Shown piece by piece: positions 8,194-19,637 of a stretch of DNA of 64,000 nucleotides. Position 1 is the first letter of the stretch. Every line of letters begins with the position of its first letter. The position numbers and the translations under genes are program-made. The stretch comes from JACCSI01 sp035575715 (GTDB taxonomy: Bacteria; Acidobacteriota; Vicinamibacteria; Vicinamibacterales; UBA2999). The notes under the pieces are model-generated. The model was not told the DNA's origin and did not search any database. It was given only the letters and a program-made list of their open reading frames with translations. Where the stretch lies: assembly GCA_035575715.1 (NCBI GenBank), contig DATLXN010000020.1:62001-126000 (forward strand), in the 5' to 3' direction.

Positions 8194-8613
8194 TTAGGGA
8201 TGCACAACCGTGATGACGTAACTCACCGGCTCGGTGATATTGCCGACGTCGTAAATGCGCACGCACAAGGTCGCCAGTGACGACACCCCGCCATTGACGG
8301 CCGTCGACTGAGTCGCATTGTCCTTGGCCAAGACGATGGAACAGACGCCGGTAAGGTTGAGCGTGCCGATGCTCAGGCCGACCACTAGCGTGCTATCCGG
8401 CGACAGGGTGGTCAGTGTCGCGGTCAGATTGCCGCTCGCTTGCGAAGAAAACGCGTGCGTCGCCGCCCCGTTGCGATTGATCGTCCCCGAGAACACTTCG
8501 GTGATCGTCGTCGGCGTGGCCGGCGTCGGGCTGGTCGGTGTCTCTTCTTTTCCGCACGCGGCGACCAAGAGCACAATGGCCGCGCACACTGTCAGTTGAA
8601 TCAATCGATACAT
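8194..8613 (-). CDS. Small secreted lipoprotein of unknown function
   Basis: 139 residues. The N terminus is a lipoprotein signal with lipobox LVAAC (Cys at about residue 20), then a Pro/Thr linker (PTSPTPATPTT) and a beta-rich, T/S/N-rich domain resembling small pre-peptidase C-terminal-like or adhesin folds. It contains two cysteines that could pair. It lies between bamA and skp, where lpxD or skp would often follow directly, so it may be anchored in the envelope with them; no function can be named. Its likely ribosome-binding GGAA is part of the octamer repeat upstream. Confidence 0.7.
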   Translation of the reverse strand: MYRLIQLTVCAAIVLLVAACGKEETPTSPTPATPTTITEVFSGTINRNGAATHAFSSQASGNLTATLTTLSPDSTLVVGLSIGTLNLTGVCSIVLAKDNATQSTAVNGGVSSLATLCVRIYDVGNITEPVSYVITVVHP

Positions 8614-8618
8614 CAGTC

Positions 8619-8673
8619 GTTCCGTGTTTCCGTGTTTCCGCGTTTCCGCGCTGTTGTTTTCCGTGCTTCCGTG
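8619..8673. repeat. TTTCCGTG-type octamer array between bamA and the lipoprotein gene
   Basis: Four contiguous 8-base units (gttccgtg, tttccgtg, tttccgcg, tttccgcg; 8619-8650) and two more (8658-8673) fill the 62-base gap. Read on the minus strand each unit gives CACGGAAA, so the unit nearest the lipoprotein start supplies GGAA as a weak Shine-Dalgarno. The same word family is at 28717-28740. Confidence 0.75.
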
Positions 8674-8675
8674 CT

Positions 8676-11420
8676 TTAGAAGGTGGTGCCGACGGCAAAC
8701 CGAAAGGTGAAGCGCTTGGCCGGCTGGAAGTTGTTGTCGAGCACGCCGAGGCGGCTCGGGTTGTGCGCGAAGATCAGGCGGAACGGCACGTTAAGCACCG
8801 GCATGAAGAAGCGAATCTCCGCGCCGGTCGACATCTTGAACGCGTGGGTTTGGCCGGTGACTTCGGTGGTGGCTTCCGGCGCGCCTGGAACTGTGATGCG
8901 CGTGGTCGCCAGCGGGTCAAACAGCACCGGTGACGGCGGGGGGACGAATCGGAGGACGTCTTCCTTCCACGTGAATGACTGGCCGATATTGCGGACCTGT
9001 CCGGCGTCGGCGAACAGCACCAGTCGAACCGGTCCAGCGATCGTGATCAGATATTCGGCGTTGACCAGCAGGCTCTTATTGCCGCCGAGCACGAGCTGGG
9101 TGTTGGTGTCGCGCGGGCCAATCGAGCGGATGTCGAACCCGCGGATGCTGTATTCACCGCCAAGGAACAAGCGCTCGAAAATCGGCAGAATCGTCGTTGA
9201 CCCGTAGGGTCGGATGTATTCGAACTGCCCGCGGAAGCCGAACGAGGTGCGGGTGGTGTGACGGAAGAACCCGACCGCCTCGGCGCGCGGCTTGACGAAA
9301 TTGGTATTGCCCCCCAGACCGGCAAAGTCCGCCGACAGCGACAAGCGGCGGCCGGTGCTTGGGAAGATTGGATTGTCGATGGTGTTGAAGACGTAGCTCG
9401 GCGCCAGCTTGCTGATCGTCCGCTTCCCGCGCTGACCGATCAGCAGGGAGTCGACGAGAAACGGATTGCTCCGCAACACGTTGAGCAGGTCGGGGGTGAG
9501 TTGCGATGGATCGTCGAGCGAGATCTCTCGGCAACCGCCTTCGCGGAAGAAGCAGCTGGAATCGAAGAACGCTTCATTCAGGCCGCTGACCTGCGTGCCT
9601 TCGTAGCTATAGGTCACGAACAGCCGCGAAAAGTCGGCGACCGGGAATCCCATCAGCATGTTGCCGCCGGTCGATTCCTGCGTGAACTGGTTGATGTACT
9701 GCAGCTTGCGCTTGTAAATGTCCACGCCGCCGGTGATGTTGCGGTCGAACAGGAATGGCTCAGTGAAAGCGAGCTGATAATTCTCAGCGCGTGAGCCGGC
9801 CTGGAGCGACAAGGTCAGCGACTCACCACGGCCGAGGAAATTCGAAGTCTGAAACGAGAGCTGTCCGAAAAAGCCTTCGAACTGCGATACGCCGGCGCCG
9901 AAAGTCAACTGATTGCGGTTCTGCTCTTCCAGCTTCAGCGTGACGTCAACTTCGTTCTTCGAGTTGACGGTCTTCTGGACGTCGACCGCATTGGGCGACT
10001 GCTCGAGGTTCTGGAAATAGCCAAGCTGATTCAGCCGGCGAATGCTGTACTTCAGCGCTTCAGTGCTGAACACGCCGCCTTCGACGAGCCGCAACTCGCG
10101 ACGAATCACATTGTCGCGGGTAGTGTTGTTACCAGTGAAGGTAATACGATTGACGAAGTACTGTTCGCCCTCGGTCAGCCGCATCGTCACGTTGACGGTG
10201 GGCTCGGCTGGGCCGGCGACCGGGCCTTCCGCCGGCTCCTCGAATTTCATATCGGGGAAACCGGTGAATTCGAAGTAGCCGCCGCCGCCGTAAATTTCGC
10301 GCGCTTTTTCGAACCCTTTGCGGACGCTCTTCTCCGAGTAGTACTCGCCCGGCTTCAGCTTGAAGAGCGGCTGCAGGAACTCGGTTTTGACCACCGTGTT
10401 GCCTTCGAAGGTAACCTGGCCGACCTTGTAGCGCGGCCCTTCGGTGACCGGCACGCGCAGTTGCACCCAGCGCGTTTCCTTGTCCGCCGAATCCTCCATG
10501 GTCTTGATTTCGGGCGCACCGACGCGGGCCTGGATGTAGCCCTTCTCGCGGTAATACTCTTCGACTTTTTCGGCGTCTTCTTCGAACTTCGTTTCCTGAT
10601 ACGTGCCGCGCCCGGTGATGAAGGACAGGAACCAGTGTTCCTTGGTTTCTTTCATCCGGCGCTTGAGACTGCCGTCGCTGACTTCTTCGTTGCCGACGAA
10701 CTCGATGTCGCGGACTTTGACCTTGGGACCTTCGGTGATATCGAAAATCACTTTTGCCAGTTTCGGCCCGCCGGGTAGCTCTTCGACGCGCGATTTGACC
10801 TCGGCGAACTGATGGCCTTTTTCCGCCATCAGGTTACGCAAGATGCCTTCAACCCGGCGAACGGTGGACTGGTCGAGGAAGGAATCGAGACGCAGCGCGA
10901 CGCCGGCCTCCTTCATCTTCTCGTCGATCTTGGTGCGATCGACCTTATCCGACGGGTTGTACTCGACGATCTTCACGCGCGGCCGTTCTTCCATGTGAAA
11001 GATGATCCGCTTGCCCAGGACGCCGTTGTCATACGGGGCGTCAAGGACTTCAATGCGCAAATTGTCGAGGAAGCTGGTCGCCCACAGGCGCTTGAAATCG
11101 TCGAGCAGGAGGCGCTCGGTCTCTTCCGTAAATGGCACCCACACCCCGTCGGCCGATCGGCTTGGCTGGGTCTGGATGTAATAGAGATAGGTCTGCGGCT
11201 CGATCAACGATTCGTTGACGGGCTCGAAGCGCAATTCAATGAAGCGGACCAGCGGCCCGCTGCCGGCGGGCGGCTGACGAAGAGTCTGGGTGACGGCGGG
11301 TTGCGCCGAATTGACCGCCGGCTGGCCCGGCGTCTGAGCTGCCTGTGCAGGCCCGGTCCAAAGTCCGAGCGCTAAGAGGGCCGCGCCGACCACACCTAAA
11401 AACTTGAATTTCATAATCAT
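8676..11420 (-). CDS. bamA: Outer membrane protein assembly factor BamA
   Basis: 914 residues. A signal peptide (FKFLGVVGAALLALGLW...AQAAQ) is followed by tandem POTRA domains (about residues 60-450; segments such as KVRDIEFVGNEEVSD and KVGQVTFEGNTVVKTE) and a surface-antigen beta-barrel ending in FRFAVGTTF with the C-terminal Phe that marks outer-membrane proteins. The barrel has RGFDIRSIGPRD, the usual RGF/Y motif. BamA inserts beta-barrel proteins into the outer membrane. Two starts are possible, ATG at 11420 or ATG at 11414; the GAGG upstream lies in a heptamer repeat and fits the first. Confidence 0.95.
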   Translation of the reverse strand: MIMKFKFLGVVGAALLALGLWTGPAQAAQTPGQPAVNSAQPAVTQTLRQPPAGSGPLVRFIELRFEPVNESLIEPQTYLYYIQTQPSRSADGVWVPFTEETERLLLDDFKRLWATSFLDNLRIEVLDAPYDNGVLGKRIIFHMEERPRVKIVEYNPSDKVDRTKIDEKMKEAGVALRLDSFLDQSTVRRVEGILRNLMAEKGHQFAEVKSRVEELPGGPKLAKVIFDITEGPKVKVRDIEFVGNEEVSDGSLKRRMKETKEHWFLSFITGRGTYQETKFEEDAEKVEEYYREKGYIQARVGAPEIKTMEDSADKETRWVQLRVPVTEGPRYKVGQVTFEGNTVVKTEFLQPLFKLKPGEYYSEKSVRKGFEKAREIYGGGGYFEFTGFPDMKFEEPAEGPVAGPAEPTVNVTMRLTEGEQYFVNRITFTGNNTTRDNVIRRELRLVEGGVFSTEALKYSIRRLNQLGYFQNLEQSPNAVDVQKTVNSKNEVDVTLKLEEQNRNQLTFGAGVSQFEGFFGQLSFQTSNFLGRGESLTLSLQAGSRAENYQLAFTEPFLFDRNITGGVDIYKRKLQYINQFTQESTGGNMLMGFPVADFSRLFVTYSYEGTQVSGLNEAFFDSSCFFREGGCREISLDDPSQLTPDLLNVLRSNPFLVDSLLIGQRGKRTISKLAPSYVFNTIDNPIFPSTGRRLSLSADFAGLGGNTNFVKPRAEAVGFFRHTTRTSFGFRGQFEYIRPYGSTTILPIFERLFLGGEYSIRGFDIRSIGPRDTNTQLVLGGNKSLLVNAEYLITIAGPVRLVLFADAGQVRNIGQSFTWKEDVLRFVPPPSPVLFDPLATTRITVPGAPEATTEVTGQTHAFKMSTGAEIRFFMPVLNVPFRLIFAHNPSRLGVLDNNFQPAKRFTFRFAVGTTF

Positions 11421-11454
11421 CAGGCCTCAGGCCTCAGGCCCAGGCCCCGTTCAG
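11421..11454. repeat. CAGGCCT heptamer array carrying the bamA ribosome-binding site
   Basis: Units caggcct, caggcct, caggccc, aggcccc run head to tail immediately upstream of the bamA start. On the minus strand the last unit reads TGAGGCCTG directly before ATG, so the repeat provides the GAGG Shine-Dalgarno. The unit caggcctcag is complementary to ctgaggcctg at 11493-11502, so the two arrays could form a long hairpin. Confidence 0.7.
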
Positions 11455-11490
11455 ATCGGGACAGGTCAACAAACCACTAAGTTTAGCAGG

Positions 11491-11536
11491 AACTGAGGCC
11501 TGGGGCCTGATTCCTGGGCCCGCTCCGTGGCCTGAT
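11491..11536. repeat. GGCCTGGGG/GGCCTGA word repeat downstream of clpC
   Basis: Overlapping words ctgaggcctg, gggcctgatt, cctgggccc and ggcctgatga fill the end of the clpC-bamA gap. They match words at 5325-5356 and are complementary to the array at 11421-11454. Confidence 0.6.
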
Positions 11537-11539
11537 GAC

Positions 11540-13987
<2,448 letters not shown>

Positions 13988-14043
13988 CCAGGCGCCTTAT
14001 TTCATGAAGAAAACCGCGGGACAACGACCCGAGCTTTCGTTCC

Positions 14044-14049
14044 ATTATA
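14044..14049 (-). promoter_or_regulatory. Candidate -10 box upstream of clpC
   Basis: On the minus strand the sequence is GCCGTATAATGG, a perfect TATAAT, 57 bases before the clpC ATG. The hexamer 16-18 bases further upstream (around 14067-14072) is a poor -35. Assigned to clpC by position. Confidence 0.5.
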
Positions 14050-14174
14050 CGGCATCAGGCGACGGTTCGGGATCAGCCGATCACGCTAAGTTCATGCCAC
14101 TGTAGGTTTTACCTCCGCCGGAGCAAATCCGCGGGAGCCGTTGCCGGGCCGACCGCCGGACCCCGCACGGCAGA

Positions 14175-14807
14175 CTAAAACCGGCGAACCAGCGCGATGC
14201 GCGCCGCGCGATACGTCTCTCTGCGGAAACTGTGCTCCTCGGCGGTGACTCGCAGCCAGGTGTTGTCGCCAAAGGTGACCTGCCCGTGGACCCCGAACTG
14301 GCGAGTCAGGTAGACCGCGCGCTCCGCGGACGCCCCGCCGAAGGAGTACGACTCCCCTGCCACCGAAAATCCGACGAAAGGATACAACGCCAACTCCGGC
14401 CTCAACTCGAGCTTCTTATAAATCTGGCCACCACCCAACACATACCAGCCCCCATCGTCGGCCCCGAAGTCGTCGTAGAAGTACTGCGCTTGCACGGCGA
14501 AGCTCACCGGGGTGCCGTCGTCGTCTTCCTTGAACAAAAAGTAGCGGACAAATGGCGTCCATTCCGTAAAGGTGCTGTCGTCTTGCCCGCCCAAGTCAAC
14601 GTTGTAGCGGTTGTAGCCGAAGCCGACATCCCAGCGCCCATCGAGCGACGCGCCAGCATGCGTTTCGACACCATTCGAGAACGGACCGACCGACCACCCC
14701 ACCGAGCCTTCGGCGGCGCGCTCGCCTTGCAGGATGAACAGCGACTGCGCGCGGACCGCCAGCGGCATCACCAGCGCGAGAAGGATGGTCAGGAGCAGCA
14801 TACGCAT
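14175..14807 (-). CDS. Small outer-membrane beta-barrel protein, hypothetical
   Basis: 210 residues with a clear signal peptide (LLLTILLALVMPLAVRAQ), then alternating polar/hydrophobic beta strands rich in Y, F, W and G, ending in ...IALVRRF with a C-terminal Phe. These are marks of a small, about 8-10-stranded, outer-membrane barrel. It resembles the many OmpW/OmpA-like barrels of unknown role. It lies alone between clpC and the HD-GYP gene. The 187-base gap towards clpC holds several short GC stems but nothing I can identify. Confidence 0.7.
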   Translation of the reverse strand: MRMLLLTILLALVMPLAVRAQSLFILQGERAAEGSVGWSVGPFSNGVETHAGASLDGRWDVGFGYNRYNVDLGGQDDSTFTEWTPFVRYFLFKEDDDGTPVSFAVQAQYFYDDFGADDGGWYVLGGGQIYKKLELRPELALYPFVGFSVAGESYSFGGASAERAVYLTRQFGVHGQVTFGDNTWLRVTAEEHSFRRETYRAARIALVRRF

Positions 14808-14848
14808 GCGCTGATCCTACCGGCAGGCGCGCGAATTCTCCAGCGCGC

Positions 14849-16819
14849 TTAGCTGCGCGAGACGACGCGGAGTTCGTGGCGGGCGGCCGGGGCGCGCGAC
14901 GCGTCGGTCGTGACGGTGCGGCTGTCGCTGTCGGCCAACCCTGCGGCCATCGCTGTCGCGAAATGCGGGGCAATCAGTTCGAGGCGCCGGCAACGTTCTT
15001 CGGCGAAGGCTTCTGCGGCGTACAGCGTCATGACCGCGACGACGCCGCCGTTGGCGACAAGCGGCACCGCGACCATAAACTGAAGCGCCCGATCGGCGGT
15101 GTTCGGCAAGTCGAGTTCGGCTTGCGCGTTTTCCATCGCGCGGCCGTTTGCCGCGACCCACCCGCTAACGCGCTCGCCGACGCCCATCGCATGGCCGGCC
15201 AGTTGCGCCGCCGCCGGGCCTGCGGTGTAGGCCGCTGCGATCGACGCGCGTGCGGCGTCGATGGTGTAGATCGCCAGCGTCGCCCCCGGCGCCAACTGTC
15301 GCAAGTGGCCCCACGCGAGTGACCCGATGTCGCCGACCGTCGACGTTCGTGACGCGACGCGCGCCAGGCTGACAAACGCCAACATCTCCTCCGACCCGTC
15401 AATCGAGGTATCGGCGGGCTCGGCCGCCCGCTCCACCGGCGCCGCAGTACGCACCGCTCGGCGAATGCGGCTGACGGCGTGTTGCACGCCGGGCTGTAGC
15501 GCGGCGGCGGGCGCAATCGCGCGATGCACACGCAGGAACGTGTCGACAACAGCCGGGTCGTACATCGTGCCGCGTCGCTCGATGACGATCTGCAACGCGG
15601 CGTCTTCGGTCATCGCCTTCCGATACGGGCGGTCCGAGGTCAGCGCGTCAAAGCAGTCGACCACCGACAAGATGCGGGCGCCGATGGGAATGTCTTCGCC
15701 GCGCAACTGCGCCGGATAGCCGGTGCCGTCCCAATTCTCGTGATGGGCACGAACGATCGGCACGACCGGATACGGGAATTCGATCGACGACAGGATGTCG
15801 GCGCCGACCTCGACGTGCAGCTTCATCGTCTCGAACTCGTCGACGGTCAGTTTGCCTGGCTTATTGAGAATGTGCTCCGGCACCGCGAGCTTGCCGGTAT
15901 CGTGTAAGAGCGCCGCCGCTTCGATCGCTTGCAGCGTGTCCGCGTCGGTGATGCCCAGCGCCCGTGCCAAACCCAGCGCGTAGGCCTGGACGCGGTGGAT
16001 GTGATCGCTGGTGACACCGTCCTTGGCTTCAATCGCCGTCGAGAAGGCGTCGATCGTCGACAGATAGAGACCGTTGATCTTGGTGACGTGCTTTTGCGCG
16101 TCTTCGACTCGACCCAGCCACGAGCGCATCGCCAGGTAGCAGATGCAGATCAGTGGCATGACGGCGGCGATTGCCGTAAGGCCGGCGTAGCGAATCAGCA
16201 CGATCAGGAAAAACGACGCCGAGGCGGCGGCAAAATAGTTCAGCGAGATGATCGCGAAGTGGTCGCGCCACAGCGTGATGGCCGGGATGCGCTTGTCCAG
16301 GCTCAGCGCAACAGCGGTCATTCCCGAGTTCAGCAAAAAGTAGACGCAGGCCATCGCGGCGAGCGGCAGAATGATCGACGCGCCAAGCGCCCCACGCGTG
16401 TCGGTCAACGGCGAGGCGCCCGACAACGCGTAATACAACTGCGCGCCGGCCCACAACGACAATGCCGAACTCGTCGGGTTGAACAACAGGTGAAGGCGGC
16501 GATGACGGCGGCGCCAGGTCATCACCAGGCTGTCCAGTGCGATCGCCACTGTCGCCGGCGCCGGTCCAAACAGCAGCACCGACGTAAAAAAGAACGTATC
16601 GGAAATCGAGAGATGCGCCGATACGCCCGGAACCTTGAGCGCAAACGTCGCGGCCAGCAGCGCCAGCACGCCCAGCGAAATCCAACCGACCGGGTATGCC
16701 GTCGACGGCAAGGCCGCAGCGGAATAGACCACCACCAGCGCGCCAATCGCAATGATCGGCGTCGTGAATGCGATCAACGCGCGCGATGGGGGTCGTCGAG
16801 GGGTCGGCGTCGCGGACAT
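14849..16819 (-). CDS. Membrane HD-GYP phosphodiesterase with C-terminal GAF-like domain
   Basis: 656 residues. About six to seven hydrophobic helices (residues 15-235) form an MASE-like sensor region, followed by an HD-GYP domain with the HD pair in LLHDTGKLAVPEH (H306, D307) and ENWDGTGYPA (GYP at 367-369), both intact. Residues about 470-625 look like a GAF domain. HD-GYP proteins hydrolyse cyclic di-GMP; the intact residues suggest activity. It lies 6 bases downstream of the protease gene on the same strand and may be co-transcribed. The signal sensed is unknown. Confidence 0.88.
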   Translation of the reverse strand: MSATPTPRRPPSRALIAFTTPIIAIGALVVVYSAAALPSTAYPVGWISLGVLALLAATFALKVPGVSAHLSISDTFFFTSVLLFGPAPATVAIALDSLVMTWRRRHRRLHLLFNPTSSALSLWAGAQLYYALSGASPLTDTRGALGASIILPLAAMACVYFLLNSGMTAVALSLDKRIPAITLWRDHFAIISLNYFAAASASFFLIVLIRYAGLTAIAAVMPLICICYLAMRSWLGRVEDAQKHVTKINGLYLSTIDAFSTAIEAKDGVTSDHIHRVQAYALGLARALGITDADTLQAIEAAALLHDTGKLAVPEHILNKPGKLTVDEFETMKLHVEVGADILSSIEFPYPVVPIVRAHHENWDGTGYPAQLRGEDIPIGARILSVVDCFDALTSDRPYRKAMTEDAALQIVIERRGTMYDPAVVDTFLRVHRAIAPAAALQPGVQHAVSRIRRAVRTAAPVERAAEPADTSIDGSEEMLAFVSLARVASRTSTVGDIGSLAWGHLRQLAPGATLAIYTIDAARASIAAAYTAGPAAAQLAGHAMGVGERVSGWVAANGRAMENAQAELDLPNTADRALQFMVAVPLVANGGVVAVMTLYAAEAFAEERCRRLELIAPHFATAMAAGLADSDSRTVTTDASRAPAARHELRVVSRS

Positions 16820-16825
16820 ATTCAG

Positions 16826-18601
16826 CTAGCGCGACTCGCCCTTGATCACCGTGTCCGCCCAGATAATCTGCTGGCCTTCGTCCATGTCCGAATCAGCCCA
16901 GATAATCTGCTGGCCTTCCGAGTCATAAACCTGATCGGCCCAGATGATTTGATCGGCCCAGATGATCTGTTGCCCTTGCGCGTCGTAGAGCCGCGTGCCC
17001 CAGATAATTTGATTCGGCGGAAGCGACGCAATCGGATTACTCAATCCGAGCAGATGCAGTTGACCCCAGGCGAGCTGTGCTGGATTCAGCAAGCCGAGCA
17101 CCGATTCCAGGACGCCGAGCAGACGGATCCCGGTGCCGTGATAGATGCGGTCCGCCAGCGTGCCCGAGTCCCAGAACATCGCGCCACTCGGCGTGACCAG
17201 CAGGTTGCCAATCACGCTCGTGGGCAACAGCGACGACAGCGTGTTGCCGCCTGATCGCCGCGCCGACCACAGATTGACGTTCCCCGCACCAGACGCCATC
17301 AAGCCGTCATTGGGCATGAACGACGACGTGGTTTGCAGCACCGCCTTGACGCGTGCCGGCGTCAAGGTCGGTGTCGCTTCGAGCAGCAGCGCCACGCCGC
17401 CGCTGATCATTCCGGCGGCCATACTGGTGCCGCTCATCGCCGAATAGGCGTTGTTGCCGCTGCCCGCCACGTGCAGGTTCGAATAGTTGCGTGCGATGAA
17501 CCCGCCGGAGGCCTCGAGCGACACGATCTTGTTGCCGGGGGCGACGAGATCGGGTTTGACGACGAAGTCAAACGCCGTCGGCCCACGCGAACTGTAGGTG
17601 GTCACCGTATCGTCCGAGCGCGCAACAGTGCCCCAAGTGTTCAACGCGCCGACCGTCAACGCATACGGCGAATTCCCGGGCGAGGTGATGCCGCCGAGCA
17701 CCGACTGTCCCGTCGCGGTCTTGCCGCGGTTGCCGGCGGAAGCGATGACCACCACGCCCGACTCGACGACGCGCTGCACCGACGAGCACAGCGGGTCGAG
17801 GGCACACGGCCCTTGCACCGCGTGGCCGAGCGAGACGTTGACGACGCGAATGTTGTAACGCGTGCGGTTGGCGATGATCCAGTCGAGGCCGGCAACCACG
17901 CCACTGGTCAGGCCCGTGCCATCGGCGCCGAGCACGCGAACGTTAATCAGATGTGCGCCGGGAGCGACTCCGTTGCTGTACGACGACGTGACTCGCGTCG
18001 TCGATGTCGTGACGCCGGCGATAATGCCCGCGATATGGGTGCCATGGCCGAACTCATCGGCAACGCTCGGGTCATTGAGAAGAAAGCTCGCCGCGGCGAC
18101 GACCTTGTTGGTCAGCGCCTTGTGTGCGGAGATGCCCGAATCGACAACGGCGACGCCGACGCCGCGCCCGGTCACCCCGGCGATCGCGCCAAGACCGAGT
18201 AAGCCGCCTGACGTGCCGGCCCGAGCCTGGTCGGCGGCCATCGTTTGATCTGACACCGTCATCGTGCTGACCACCGGCACGTCGCGAACCAGCGCGGCGA
18301 TGGCCGATTCCTGCTGCAGCGCTGCGACCTGCTTGGCGGTGGCGTTGACGACGACGAAGCGGTCGAGCGTCTGCTCGATCGGGACGCCGTGGCGCGCCGC
18401 CGCCGCGCGGATCCGGGCGACGTCGCCCTGCAGAATCACGCGCGCCGGGGCATGCGGTGCGCGCCGCAACTGTGCAATCAAGTCCATCGAGACGAGCGCC
18501 CGAGGCGCTTGCCGCGCCGTGACGGCGACCGTGTGCAGACCAACGACGATAGCAAGCGCACAAATGGGAAGCAGGATGGAGGGAGTTCGTTTGTTGGGCA
18601 T
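16826..18601 (-). CDS. Secreted subtilisin-like (S8) serine protease with C-terminal QIIWAD repeats
   Basis: 591 residues. A signal peptide (about 1-33) and an I9-like prodomain (about 50-110) precede the S8 catalytic domain: D154 in VAVVDSGIS, H186 in EFGHGTHIAG, oxyanion N291 in ASAGN and S393 in GTSMAAG. All catalytic residues are present. The tail (residues 531-583) contains five copies of QIIWG/QIIWAD, three separated by YDxxGQ-like linkers. This Trp-rich tail is not part of the protease fold and might serve surface attachment or sorting. Related W-repeat tails may exist on other proteases of this lineage, but I cannot check that here. Confidence 0.9.
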   Translation of the reverse strand: MPNKRTPSILLPICALAIVVGLHTVAVTARQAPRALVSMDLIAQLRRAPHAPARVILQGDVARIRAAAARHGVPIEQTLDRFVVVNATAKQVAALQQESAIAALVRDVPVVSTMTVSDQTMAADQARAGTSGGLLGLGAIAGVTGRGVGVAVVDSGISAHKALTNKVVAAASFLLNDPSVADEFGHGTHIAGIIAGVTTSTTRVTSSYSNGVAPGAHLINVRVLGADGTGLTSGVVAGLDWIIANRTRYNIRVVNVSLGHAVQGPCALDPLCSSVQRVVESGVVVIASAGNRGKTATGQSVLGGITSPGNSPYALTVGALNTWGTVARSDDTVTTYSSRGPTAFDFVVKPDLVAPGNKIVSLEASGGFIARNYSNLHVAGSGNNAYSAMSGTSMAAGMISGGVALLLEATPTLTPARVKAVLQTTSSFMPNDGLMASGAGNVNLWSARRSGGNTLSSLLPTSVIGNLLVTPSGAMFWDSGTLADRIYHGTGIRLLGVLESVLGLLNPAQLAWGQLHLLGLSNPIASLPPNQIIWGTRLYDAQGQQIIWADQIIWADQVYDSEGQQIIWADSDMDEGQQIIWADTVIKGESR

Positions 18602-18935
18602 TGGAACTTATCAGCAGCCAATCGATGGTCTTTTAGAGGACACAGAAGCGCTTAAACGCTCGCAAATCCTACGCCACCCTCGGGCAAAGGGCGGGAAGCG
18701 AGGTAAGTTATTGCAGGGGCTGGAGATCGGTCGTGCGACCGAGGTAATGACGCATATGCAACAGTGCGCCATTGCAGCGCAGATATCACGTAAACGAGGC
18801 GTTTATTGACTATTAAGTTGCTGAGTATAAATGAGTTAGATTGAAATGTTCCGAAATAGGGCAGTCGAGACGCGAATGGCACACTCAGGCCGGTCCCGGG
18901 TTAGCGCCTTGCCGATCACAGGCGCGGATTATTAG
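18602..18935. other. 334-base intergenic region, AT-richer, with a two-stem element
   Basis: No gene is seen. Bases 18659-18702 can form CTCGC/GCGAG enclosing CCACCCT/AGGGCGG with one mismatch, which on the minus strand would lie in the 5' leader of the protease gene. Bases 18790-18860 are AT-rich compared with the surroundings. On the minus strand TATACT (about 18826-18831) is a plausible -10 with a weak -35. No known riboswitch could be matched. Confidence 0.35.
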
Positions 18936-19616
18936 CTACAGCTGCACTGGGCGCAATGCCCCGCCTTCGAGCCGGAGGATGCGATCGCACTGTTGCGCCA
19001 GGCGGGGATTGTGCGTGGCAATGATCGCAGTGAGGCCAAACTCGGCGTGCATCTCGCGCAGCAGCGCGTGCAAGGAGTCGGCGGTGGTCTCGTCGAGGTC
19101 ACCGGTCGGCTCGTCGGCGAGCAGCAACGATGGCTGCATCACCAGGGCGCGGGCGACCGCGACGCGCTGTTGCTCGCCACCCGAGAGCATCCCAGGCCGG
19201 TGATCAAGACGCTCGCCCAAGCCCACTCGGCGCAGCAGAACGTCGGCGCGCGGCCGCGCCTCGGCGACCTTCATGCGGGCAATCCGCATCGGCATCTCGG
19301 CGTTCTCGATCGCGGTGAACTCCGGGAGCAGATGATGAAACTGAAAGACGAACCCGACGTGACGGTTCCGAAAGGCCACCAACTCGGCGTCGGTGACGGT
19401 GGCCACGTCGACATCGCCGACTTTCACTTGCCCGGAATCCGGCCGATCCAGCCCGCCCAGCACGTGGAGCAAGGTGCTCTTCCCTACCCCGGAGGCGCCC
19501 ATCACAGCGACCATTTCGCCCTTTTCGACCGCGAGGTCAAGGTCGCGGATCACGTGGAGCCGGTTGGTGGCCACCAGGTAGGACTTGTTGAGGCCGCGCG
19601 CCTCTACAAAGGCCAT
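18936..19616 (-). CDS. lolD: Lipoprotein-releasing ABC transporter ATP-binding protein LolD
   Basis: 226 residues, the usual length. Walker A GASGVGKST (40-48), signature LSGGEQQRVAVARAL (from 144) and Walker B LLLADEPTGD (from about 164) are intact. It belongs to the MacB/LolD group, and its pairing with a LolC/E-type permease 21 bases upstream makes LolD the likely role: powering release of outer-membrane-bound lipoproteins from the inner membrane. It is the last gene of a long minus-strand operon starting near 25.6 kb. Confidence 0.9.
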   Translation of the reverse strand: MAFVEARGLNKSYLVATNRLHVIRDLDLAVEKGEMVAVMGASGVGKSTLLHVLGGLDRPDSGQVKVGDVDVATVTDAELVAFRNRHVGFVFQFHHLLPEFTAIENAEMPMRIARMKVAEARPRADVLLRRVGLGERLDHRPGMLSGGEQQRVAVARALVMQPSLLLADEPTGDLDETTADSLHALLREMHAEFGLTAIIATHNPRLAQQCDRILRLEGGALRPVQL

Positions 19617-19637
19617 GAAGGACTCGTTGAATGGAGC

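Noticed and set aside
14090..14110. Cobalamin-box-like GCCACTG near clpC
   Set aside because: The remaining core of a cobalamin riboswitch is absent; a chance match.
18657..18706. Riboswitch (cyclic di-GMP type) upstream of the protease gene
   Set aside because: CGCAAA and GGGCAAA words occur, but the order and conserved core of GEMM riboswitches do not match. Kept only as an unnamed stem structure.
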